Program-made: the position numbers and the translations under genes
Notes under the pieces: generated by a model
The model's input: the letters and a program-made list of their open reading frames with translations, nothing else
What the model was told of the DNA's origin: nothing
The model's database searches: none
Source: Roseateles sp. XES5
Lineage (GTDB): Bacteria > Pseudomonadota > Alphaproteobacteria > Rhizobiales > Rhizobiaceae
Direction of reading: 5' to 3'
Length of the DNA stretch: 64,000 nucleotides
Assembly (NCBI RefSeq): GCF_020535545.1
Contig: NZ_CP084753.1
Location: 831,177 to 895,176 of the forward strand
Shown here: piece by piece, positions 1-12,000 of the stretch
How positions within the stretch are numbered: the stretch's first letter is position 1
Layout: the number at the start of each line of letters is the position of its first letter

Positions 1-3000
1 GCCAAGACGCTGCAAGTCGTCCAGCCGGTCGCGATCCCAGACGGTGCCATTGGCGAAGACGACCTCTTCGAGGCCCGTCTCCCGGCCGAGGAAGTGATCG
101 GTGACGCGAACGGTATCGACAAGAATGCCGTCCTGCCGCTCGAATTCGAGCAGGAGGTCGTCACCGTCGCGGATGACGGAAACATCCTTCGGCGCAATGG
201 CCGAGGACAGCACGAGGCGGTCGGTGTCGCCTGCCGCGCCGTTCTCAGTGACGACATCCTGACCATCGTCGAAGCCGAAGAGATAGGTATCCGATCCGGC
301 GCCACCGGCAATGAGGTCATTGCCGCGCAGACCCTGGAATCGGTCATTGCCGCCGCTGCCGGTCAACTGATCAGCCCAGAGCGAGCCGACCACCATTTCT
401 ATGGAGACCAGCTGATCGCCGGCCGCTTCACCGGCCGTGCCGAGGCCCGTGCCGAGATTGACCGAAACGCCCTCATCGGCGCGGCTGTAATCGGCGATGT
501 CGAAACCACCACGACCGTCGATGATGTCAGCCCCGCGACCGCCACGAATGCGGTTGTCGCCATGGTCACCGCGGATCGTGTCGTTGTGATAGGAGCCCTG
601 GACGATCTCGATGCCGGAGAAGGTATCGCCAAGCGCGTCGCCGCCGCCCGCCGATCCGTCGAGCATATCGACCGTTACCGCTTCGGCAGACATCGTGTAG
701 TCGGCGACGTCGATGCCATCGCCGCCCTGCAACTGGTCCGCACCGCGGCCACCGATCAGGGTGTCGTCACCCACTCCACCCATCAGGGTATCGTTGCCCC
801 GACCGCCGGAGAGGATATTCGCTTCCCCATCGCCTTCGAGGATATCATTGGCATCCGTGCCGGTAAGATTCTCGATGCCTGTCAGGACGTCCCCTTCGGC
901 GTCGCCGCCATGGGCAGTGCCCGCGACAAGCGAGATCGACACGCCCACGGATCCGAAGCTGTAGTCGGCCGTATCGCTTCCCGCACCACCATCGAGATTA
1001 TCCGCGCCGGCTCCGCCGGCGAGCACATCGTCGCCGTCGCCGCCGCGCAGTGTATCGCTGCCGCCGCGGCCTTCGAGAAGGTCGTTTCCAGCTCGGCCTT
1101 CGAGCAGGTTGTCGGCGGCATCGCCGCCGAGCTGGTCGGCATATTGCGAGCCGATCAGCGCCTCGATTCCGAGATACGTGTCGCCCTGGGCGTAACCGCC
1201 TTGCCCGACCCGCGATTCCAGATCGGCACGAACGCCGAAGTCCGACGCCTCGAAGCTGATCGTGTCGTAACCGATACCGCCGTCGATATGATCGGCCCCA
1301 TCGCCTGCGTCGATCCAGTCGTCACCGGATCCGGCATCGACAAAGTCATTGCCAGCCCCACCTTCGATCCGGTCGTTTCCATCGCCGGCGAGAATATAGT
1401 CGTTCCCGGCGAGCGCCTTGATCAGATCCGCGCCCGGCGTTCCGGCAAGGTAATCGGCGCGCGAGGAGCCCGTGAGCGTTCCGCCATAGCCGGGCGCGAC
1501 ATGGGCCATGGCGAAGCCGGTATCGGTTGCACCCTCGGTATCGGCGATGCGGTATTCGACCGCGACATTGCCGGTAAACCCGTCGGCAAAGCGCACGACG
1601 ATAAACGTCTCGCCGGCCCAGTTGACGACTTCCACCTGACCGACCGCGTTGCGCTGGCCGAGCGCCAGGGCATCGGCATCATAGACGCCATCGACACCGA
1701 CGAACGTCGGGCGGGCGCGGTTCGGATTGTCGAGATCGTCATCGATGATCCCGTCGCCATCGTGATCGGCCTGCTCGATATCGTAATCATTGGCGAGCAG
1801 CGCACTCACACGCAGCACCAGCGGCGCGTTGAGCGGCGTGACAAAGCCCACATCCTCGCCGACCGTCGGATCGTCATTGCTCGGCACGATGATGAAGTCG
1901 ACATAGCCTTCGGTCTCGCCGTCGGCGCCATCGGAGATACGGTAGACGATGCCCGTGCTGCGCGTGGCGTCGCGGTTGGGGGTGAAGACCAGGTTACCTT
2001 CAGCATCGAACTCGACTGTGCCGTTCACCTTGGTGGAGGTTTCCCCACCGAAGCGCAGAACGTCGAGTTGCGTGGCATAGCGCCAGCCGAGGAACTGGAT
2101 CGGATCACGATCGATGTCCGTATCGTTGGCGAGCAGTTGCGCGATCGGGATGACGAAGGGGATGTCCTCGTTCACATAGATCGTGTCGCGGTTCGCGACC
2201 GGCGGCGCATCGCCGACATTCTCGAACCACAGCGTGACGGTGCCGCCATCAACGGCGCCTTCATTGTCCGAAATGAGATAGCTGAAGGTCGCTTCACCCC
2301 AATAGTCGGCATCCGGCGTGAAGATGATGGTGCCATGGTCGGTGATCTGGATATCGCCATGGATCGCATTGCCGGCGCTTTCGAACCGGACGGTGAAGCC
2401 CTCCGGATCGAAGTCGTTCTTGAGGAGTTCCAGGATCGGAATCTCGATCGCGGTGTCCTCGAACCCGCGCAGGATCGGCAGGGCCTGAGAGGTGTATTTG
2501 TCGTCGCGCGCAACGGGAAGATCGTTGACCGGCTGGTAGACCAGCGTCGCACGTGCCCAGGAACTGCCGCCCTGGCCGTCATCGACCTGGTATTCAAACC
2601 AGGCATCGCCGTTGAAATCGGCTGTCGGCGTGAAGAGGACCGTGCCGTTTTCAAGAAGACGAGCGTTGCCGCCATGGCTGTTGCGGACGGCGATGACGGT
2701 CATCGGATCGCCGTCGTGCTCGATGTCGTTGGCAAGCAAGCGGTCAGCGCCGATGACGATCGGATTGTCCTCGCGGATCGGGTCGCCGGCATCGGTCAGA
2801 TCGAAGCGGTCGTCCCGCGCCTCCGGCGGATCGTTGACCGGGGTAACGGTGAAGCTTACGCGGGCCGTCGAGGTCACGCCGCTCGGATCGACGACGGTAT
2901 AATCGAAATAGGCATTGCCCCAGAAATAGGCGCGCGGCGCGATGTGGATGAGGCCGTCGTCGCCGATGGTCGCGACGACGTCGGCATTCGACTGCACCGA

Positions 3001-6000
3001 CTGGATCGACAACCAGTCGCCGTCGACATCCGTATCGTTGGCGAGCAGGGTCCGCGGGTCGAGCGTGAAGCTTGCGCCTTCCGCGACTGCGGGGGCGCTG
3101 TCGTTGCGTGCGACGGGGGCGTCGTTGACCGCCGTCACCTGGATCACGACCTTTGCTTCCGCCCGGCCACCCTCCGGTGTGTTCGCCACATAGGTGAATT
3201 CAGCCATGCCGTTGAAATTGGCGTTCGGCGTGAAGGAGATGTTGCCGTCGCTCGACAGCGACACCGCCCCGTTCACGGCGCCATAGACCTGACCAACGAT
3301 CATGCGGTCGCCATCAAGGTCGTTTGCCAGCAGACGTTCCACGCGGATGACAAGCGGGGAATCCTCGGCGACGGTAAAGCCGTAGTCGGCATAGGCAGTC
3401 GCGATGGGACGCACGCGCAGATCGATCGTGGCGGTGGCGAAACCGTTGTTGCCGTCCGAGATAGTGTAGCTGATCGAAGCCGGGCCGTAGTAACCGTTCG
3501 CCGCCGTATAGCGGATGTTCCCCTGGCCATCGATGGTGGCGGTACCGGTGTCGCCGGCATTCACGTCGACGATGGTGAGCGTGTCGCCGTCAGCATCGAA
3601 GTCGTTGCGCAGGAGATCGGCCGCCTTCAGGACGATCTCGACGCCGGTCGTGACAGAGTAGAAGCCGTCATCGAGGGCGGTCGGCGCACGGTTGCCGAGC
3701 AGCGTGCGCAGCGTGTCCTTGGTCCAGGTGACGCCATCGGAGAAGACATAGCTCTCGATGCCCTTGGCATCGTTCGAGAGCGCGTCGAAGACGGTCAGGC
3801 TCGCGTTGGCATACCCCGTGAAGCGGATGATGATGGCTTCCGAACCACGATAAAGTTGCTCAACACGAGCCTCGGTCGAGGCGAAGTCGAGGAACTGCAC
3901 GCGGTCGGCGCCGGACGACCCGGCGTCGACAATCGTGTCGTGCCCGGCCCCTTTGCCGAACCGATAGAGGTCCGCACCGTCGGCGCCGGACAGAAGGTCA
4001 TCGCCGGCGCGCGCCGCGAAGGTGTCGTCACCGTCGAAGCCATAGACGTTGTCGTTACCGGTCCCGTCGACATCCGACAGGGCGCGAGCGCGCATGGTGT
4101 CGCGGCTCCAGATCGTGCCATCGGCAAAACGCAGCGAGAGGGTGCTGTACCAGGAATTCGACGACGAGAGTGCGTTGACCAGCACAAGGCGATCGCCAGC
4201 GCCGGAGAAGGTAACAACGAGATCGTTGCTGTCGGGGCCAGCCCGCACAGCCGAGACGATATCGGCGACATTGTAGTCGTTCAGCCTGACCACATCGGCG
4301 CCTGCACCGACCCCTTCAATGCGGTCATCGCCATCGCCGCGGCGATAGAGATACGTGTCGTCGCCGGAGCCACCGCGGATCAGGTCGCTGCCCTTGCCGC
4401 CTGAAAGCGTGTCGGCCGCGTCCGTACCGATGACCACATCGTTGCCATCGGTCGAAAGGCTGGCAAGGATCGCAAGGCGCATGTCGTTGACGGTGAAGAT
4501 CGTGCCGTCGGCAAGCGCGATCGTCTCAATGCCCGCGGCATTGCCACCCAGCGCATTGATGATGACAATCTGGTCGGTGGTGCCGGCAAAGCGGATCGCG
4601 ACGTCGTCGCTATCGGCTGCGAGACGGTGGAAACTGACATCCGCCGCCTGATAACCAATGATCTCGAGTCTATCTCCTGCGGACGAAGACTTGTCGTCGA
4701 TGACATCGCTGCCATCTCCCCGCGCGAACCGATAGGTATCGTCGCCAGCACGGCCAGACAGGTGGTCGTTGCCGAGGCCGCCGACCATGAGGTTGGCCTC
4801 GGCATCGCCGGTCAGTGTGTCATCACCGAAGGTCGGAGCGCGTGCAATGAGGTCGCCCGTGGTCCAGGTGGTGCCATCGGCAAAGCGAATGGTCTCGACC
4901 TTGCCCGTGGTGAGCGCGTTCTCGATCGTGATCCGCGCACCGGTCGACTTGACGATCAGCGTGTAATCCGCCCCGTCGCGGCTCTGTGCGACATCGATGT
5001 CGGACGGAGCGATACCAGCCGCCAGAAGGAGCGTGTCGTTGCCGCTCGCATCCGAAATCCGGTCGTGGCCGCCATCGGCGCCGAACAGATAGATGTCGTC
5101 CCCCGCGCCGCCTTCCAGACGATCGGCTCCTGCACCACCATCGAGGGTGTCCGCACCGCCATTGCCGATCAGAAGGTCGTCGCCGGCTCCGCCGGCGAGC
5201 ACATTGTCGAGCTCGTCTCCTCGGATGATATCGTCGCCACTAGTCGGCGCGCGCGCCAGCGCGATGAGTGCCGCCTCGTTCCAGATCGTGCCGTCGGCAA
5301 AGGTGACACGCGAGACACCCATGCCCGGCCGCACTGGCGTACCGAGGTCGATACGATCGCCCGTCCCGATGATCTCGAGAACGAGGTTGGCCGTTCCGGA
5401 TACGACACGCACCTCGGATGGGAGGATCCCGGCCGCAAAGCCCAGGGTATTCATGCCATCGGTGTCGCGGATGACGTCCTGTCCATCGCCGCGCGCGAAG
5501 AGATAGGTATCGTCGCCGGCGGCCCCCAAAAGAACGTCGTTTCCGGTCCCACCCGTCAGGCTGTCATTGCCACTGCCGCCCTGGAGCGTGTCATTGCCGG
5601 CTTTGCCGACGAGCACGCCGCCCGGCTGCTGGCCAACAACATAGAGGTGGACATTGTCGAGACCGACGCCGGCAGTCGACGAGGCGCCTGTCGAAAGGAA
5701 GCGCAACGTGTTCGCGCCATTGACCGCCGTCACCAGGATCGTAGCCGTTTGCCAGTCACCGTGATCGACAGTCATCGCGGCAAGGTTGGCGCCGTTCCAG
5801 AAGACGGACAACCCGTTGGTGGGTGCGCCGTCCGGGTGCTTGTAGTCGAACTGCAGCGCGAGCTGCTGGCCCGCGGTCAAACCGTTCAGGACCTGGCGGA
5901 TATCCATATGGGCATAGGATTCCTCCATATCGAGCCAATAGCCCTCGCCATCGGCCTGATATTCGAAGGTCTGGCCCGAGGCTTCGGTCCAGCCGGACAC

Positions 6001-9000
6001 GGCGCGCAAGCGAACGCCTGTGCCGGTATAGCCAAGCACATCGGCCGGCGAGAACTGGCTGAAATCGCCATTGACGATGAGATCCTGGCCAAAGGTCACC
6101 GGCAGAGCGACGGTATCGTCGCCAGGGGTGGTGCTTTCTGTGGAGCGGGTCAGGACCTCACTCCAGCCCCAGGTCGAACCATCGGCGAAGGCAATCGTCT
6201 CGATTGCGCTCATGCCGTTGAGACCACCGACCAGACGAATCCGCCCGCCATCATTGGCGATACGCAGTTCGACATCACGGCCGATCTGCACGACGCTGAT
6301 ATCGGCCGCTGTGATGCCAGCGGCGAACTCGATGCGATCCGTGCCACCCAGATCGATGATCGTGTCGTGGCCATCACCGCGTGCGAAACGATAGGTGTCG
6401 GCGCCGGTGCCGGCATAGAGCTTGTCGTCGCCCTTGCCGCCAACGAACACGTCAACATCTGTCGCAAGGCTGCCGTCACCATAGCCGACGATGATGTCGT
6501 CACCGGTGCCGCCCGACATGATATCGCTGCCGGCGCCGCCGATGATCCGGTCGTTGCCTTCCTGGCCGGCGATCCGGTCATTGCCGAGACCGCCATCGAT
6601 CACATCGTTGTCAGCACCGCCCGCCAGGCGGTCGTTTCCGGCAAAGCCGGAGATCGCATCGGCGCCGCCATTGCCATAGATGCGGTCGTCAAGCGCGCTG
6701 CCATTGAGCATATGACCCGCTTCGTCGTCGTTGATGCTGATCGAGTTATCGATCGCGATCGGCACACCGTCGAAATTGGCGGATGTCAGCGTCGTCGCCT
6801 CGACACCGAGGAGACGCACCAGTACCTGGTCCGGCCCCGTCGCCGCACGGCGCACAACGAGGGTATCGGCACCCGACTGCGCGAGCCAGATCCCGCCGCC
6901 CTCGAAGGGGTTCGGATTGCTTGCGGAAAGGCGGATGACGTCGCCGGCTGCGCCGGCTTCGAAGTCGGTAATGACGTCGGCCACGACCAGCCCACCGTCA
7001 TCACGCACGGGCAGGAAGTAGTAGGTGTCGCGGCCAGTCCCGCCGGTGAGCACATCGACGGCGGCGTCGGCCGAGACATTGGCGAAATGATCGTTGCCAG
7101 CACCGCCATCGAGAGTGTCGGTGCCTGCGCCCCCTGTCAGATAATCGTCGCCGCTGCCGCCCGTCAGGACATCGTCGCCCACGCCTCCGGCAAGCCACTG
7201 TCCGGTCAGTGCAACCTCGTCGACAAGCCGGCTGCGGATATCGGCGAGCGACAGGGTGGTTCCGTCAGCCACGATCTCGAAGGCTTCTATCCGATCGGCG
7301 TCGCCGTCGGCGAGCGCGTTGCGCACGATGATGCGGTCAGCGCTGCCGGCGAAGCGAATGACGAGATCTCGTCCGATTGAACCGAACCGGATCGCATTGA
7401 GGCCATAGCCCTCAATGCGCAGCGTGTCGGCTGCTTCATCGCCCTGGTCGGCGATCGTGTCGACGCCGTCGCCTGCGGCGAAGACATAGGTGTCCGCCCC
7501 GATGCCGCCCGTGAGGCGATCGTCGCCACGGCCACCGACAAGACGGTCGATCCCGTCTCCGCCGTCAAGGACATCATTGCCGTCCCCGCCGGAGAGGACA
7601 TCGTCCCCGCCGCGTCCTTCCAGGCGATCGTTGTCGCCGCGGCCTTCGATCCGGTCGCTGCCTGCCGTGCCGATCGTCGTATCCGCTCCATCCGTGCCCT
7701 TTAGGGACTGATTGCGGAGCTCGGTCACGTTCCAGATCGTTCCATCTGCAAAGGCGATGCTCTCGATCGCATATGTGCTCGAATAGAGCACATCGGTGAG
7801 GGTCAGCTCTTCGCCAGTGTCACGAATACGCAAGACGAGGCTGTTGGCCCCAGAGGCGATGACACGGATGTCATCCGGCATCACGCCTGCCGCGATCTCG
7901 ATCCGGTCCGCGCCGCCGGTGTCGCTGATGGTGTCATTGCCGCTGCCGCGGCCCCAGCGATAAGTGTCATCGCCGCCACCGCCGAGTAGCGTGTCGCTAC
8001 CGGAGCCGCCGTCCAGGATATCGGCGCCGCTCGAACCTGTGAGGGTATCGTCGCCACCCTCCCCGAGCAGGGTGTCGGTTCCGCCAGAGGCGAAGAGGCG
8101 ATCATTGCCTTCGCCGCCGCGCAGCGTTTCGCTCTCCGTCGTGCCGACGATGATATCCGCACCGGCTGTGGGAACCTTCCAGCGCGCCGCAATGTCGGCG
8201 AAGGTCCAGATGGTACCGTTGGCGAAGCTGAAGCTCTCGATGGCCGAGCCGTCGGTCGCGGTGCCGTTGGTAATGGTGATACGATCATCGTTGTTGCGGA
8301 AGGTCACGACAAGCGTCGCCGAATCCCCGAGAACCCGCACGATGACATCGGCCGGATTGATCCCCGCACCGAACTCGATCCGGTCGACGCCGGAGGCATC
8401 GGTGATCGTGTCATTGCCGTCACCGGCCGCGAAACGGTAGATATCGTTGCCCAGGCCGCCTGAGAGCTTGTCCGAGCCCTTGCTGCCGACGAGGATATCG
8501 TTGCCTTCATCGCCGTTGATGGTGTCGCTGCCGCCACCGCCGTAAAGCATGTCATTGTCACGACCGCCGGAGATGAAATCGTCTCCCGCGCCGCCACGGA
8601 TGACGTCGTCGCCATCGAGACCCGACAGGGTATCACTGCCAATCGAGGTGCTGGCGACCGACTGGGCGCGCGAGAGCCTGACATTGTCGATCGAGGCACC
8701 GATTTCATCTTGGGTGCCGGTGGCCCGGAAGCCCAAGCGATTGCTGCCGGCCTTCGCCGTCACCAGGATTGCTGCGGGCAGCATTGCGGTGCCCGTGTTG
8801 TTGAAGCTCGCGACGACCGCACCGTTCCAGAGAACTTCGAATGAGCCGCTCCAGTCAGAGGTCGCGTTGGCGTGATCGAACTCGATGAGGAGCTTCTCAC
8901 CCGCACTCAGGCCAGCAACGTCCTGGGCGATATGGAGATTGCTGCCGCCGCCGCCCGTGGCGGCACCATCAAGGTCGAGCCAATAACTGCCGTCGGTGGC

Positions 9001-12000
9001 GGCGACGTCGTTGTAGCCACTGCTCTTATGCTCGAAACCACGCGTCGTGGCCGGTTGCGTGCTGTCGAGGCGCATCCACCCCGGCATGGTGGTAGCCGTA
9101 TAGCCTCCCCTTTCCGCGACCGCGTCCGCGGCCCGGTCTTCGAAGCTTCCGTTGACGAGGAGGTTGGGCCCGGTCGCCTGCCAGCGGACGGGCGCCTCGC
9201 CGTCGATCTCGTCGGGGCCCGAGGTCCCGATCAGGACATCGCTGCCGGCCGTGCCGACCATCTGCGCACCGCTGACCGCGGTGGTGATCGTCGGTTTCGG
9301 CACATAGGTCAGACGCGCTGCGAGATCGGCCGCGGACCAGACGGTGCCGTCGGCGAACCGTACCTCACGAATGATCGTGTCGGTGCCGCTGCGGTTGATC
9401 CAGACCCGGTCTTCGCTTCCGGAAACCGCCAGATAGAAGGCGCCGGTCAGGTTGCTCGTGTTGGTCAGGACCTTGACATTCGCCGGATCGATGGTGGCAT
9501 CGAACTCTATGATGTTGGTCTCGTCCGGGTCGGCATTGTCATAGATCCGGTCTTCGCCGAAGCCGGCCGAGAAACGATAGGTGTCGTTTCCATAGCCCCC
9601 GAAGAGGTCATCGGAACCGGTGCCGCCGATCAGGATGTCGTCACCCCATTCGCCCCGAAGCACATCATTGCCGGCTCGCCCGTCGAGAGTATCGCCGCGG
9701 CTGGAGCCGTAGAACGTGTCGTTCGTGGCTCCGCCGATCATCGATGCGCCGGTCTGGTCGCCCTCGATATAGGGGAATTGCGGATCGATAATCCGTGCAA
9801 GGATGTCATCCCGGTCCCAAACGGTACCGTCGGCGAAGCGGATGTCGAAGTCAGTGAACATCAGGCCGCCCGACAGCGTGATGCGATCGTTCGTACCTGC
9901 TACCCGCAGGAAGAGGTCGTACCATTCGGACGTGCCATTGCGCTCGATCACGATATCCGATGCGGAGATCGTTGCATCGAACTCGATATGGTTGATCAGT
10001 TCGTCGCCGACCTCACTGATCGTGTCCTGACCGAAACCGGCCGAGAAGCGATAGGTGTCCTCCCCCTCATCGCCCTGGAGCGTGTCGTTGCCGGCGCCAC
10101 CGACGAGAACATCATTCCCGGTCGATCCGGTGAGGCGGTCACTGCCGCCATAACCCATGAGCAGCGAGTCAACGCCCCGATTGGCCGAGAGCCGGTCCGA
10201 GCCGGCCGTGCCGAGCACGATGTCGCCCTGGTCACCGGTCAGCTGAACGCCCTGCCATTCGGCGATCATCCCGGTGATATCGGCATAGGTCCAGACGGTG
10301 CCGTCGGCGAAGCGGATCTCGTCGCCGTCCTCGAAGGATTGGACATCGATCGTGTCCGTGCTGCCCACGATCGAGAGGCGGAAGCCCCGGCTCGGCTCGG
10401 CGGACATCAACATGGGTTCGCTGGAGCTCGGCGCCAGCGCCGACAGGCGCACGTCCGCTGCTGCGATCGTCGCGTCGAAGGAGATGACGTCCTGGTCCGG
10501 ATCGCCCCCTTGCCAGAGCTGAAGTGTGTCGGAGCCGAAGCCTGCAGAGAAGCGGTAGGTATCGTTGCCGTCTCCGCCGGAAAGCTCGTCGTAGCCAGCG
10601 CCGCCTTCGATGATATCGTCACCGTCGCCACCGTAGATGACGTCATTGCCGGCGGCGCCGATCAGGGTCTCGTTGCCGTCACTGCCATCGATCTGATCAT
10701 CGAAGGCAGTGCCCGTCAGGGTCTGGTCGGTCTCGTCGCCTGTCAGGACGCTTCCGGGCAGTTCGATCGCATTGGCGATCAGATCGTCATGGGTCCAGAT
10801 CGTGCCGTCGGCGAAGCGAACCTCGTCGATGCCGAGCGTGTCGTCACCGTAGGCGCCCGCAATGATGATCGCGTCCGTTCCGACGGTGGAGCGCAGGACC
10901 AGGTGCTCACCATCATGCGAGTAGTAGATAGCGATGTCGGAGACCGACACCGACGCGTCGAAGACGATGCTGTTGGTTTCGCCCGAGATGCGCGCGTCGT
11001 TGATGACGTCGTTTCCGAAGCCGGCCGAAAAACGGTAGGTATCGGATCCGGCGCCGCCGTCGAGGTAATCTGCGTCGGCCCCGCCGTCCAGTATGTCATC
11101 GCCGGTGCCGGCTATGAGCGCATCCATGCCGGCACCGCCGGTGAGCGTGTCATTGGCGGCGCCGCCGGTGAGAGTATCAGCCTCGGCTGTGCCCGTCAGC
11201 ACGTCGTCGGTCGGTGTGCCCTTCTGGAAGATGCCGGCCTCCAACCCGACAGCAGCCTTGATATCGGCAAGGGTCCAGGTCGTGCCGTCCGCGAAACGGA
11301 TTCCGGCCAGTGCTCCCCAAGGGAACGCAGCGAGTGTGTAGTCGATCTCGATGACGTCTTCCGTACCCTGGACACGCACCAGCAGCTTTTCAGAGTAGTT
11401 CGGTGTGTCGCTCCAGGGACTGAAGGCGCGCTCCAGCACGATATCGGCCGGTGTCAGGCTGGCATCGAATTCGATCCAATCCTGCTCGTTGCCATTGAGA
11501 TGGATCGTGTCGTGCCCGAAGCCTGCCGAGAACCGATAAACGTTGGCACCAGATCCACCCGTCAGTCCGTCGTCACCCGCACCGCCGATGAGGATGTCAT
11601 CGCCGTCATCGCCGTAGAGCCTATCGTTGCCGGCGCCACCGGACAGGGTGTCGTTCGCGCCGTAGCCGTCGATCGTATCGTCTGCGTCTGTCCCGACGAG
11701 CAGGTCATCGGAGGCGACATCGGAAGCGGAGACGGAAGTGTCATTGTCCGAGAGACCGATCGTGCGATCCGCCATCTGCTGGCGGTTCAGAATGGTGCCG
11801 TCGGCAAAACGGATCTGCGTGATCGTGTCGAGGTCGGCGATCGAGATTCGATCGTCACGGCCAGCGAAGCGAATGCGCGCCTGGCCGAAATCGAAAGTGC
11901 CGTTGCCATAGACGTAGCGTGTGGCCTCGATGATCAGGTCATCGACCGAGAAGGAGGCATCGAACTCGATAATGTTGTTCGTGCCATCGGAGGTCGATTC

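Noticed and set aside
94..4404. Plus-strand open frame of 1,436 codons
   Set aside because: It shares codon register with the minus-strand RTX gene; TTA, CTA and TCA codons are rare there, which leaves the opposite strand open. The translated plus strand has no domain, while the minus strand reads as RTX and cadherin-like protein.
4627..7380. Plus-strand open frame of 917 codons
   Set aside because: Antisense shadow of the giant RTX gene, same register; low-complexity Ala/Val/Ile/Arg/Asp composition without motifs.
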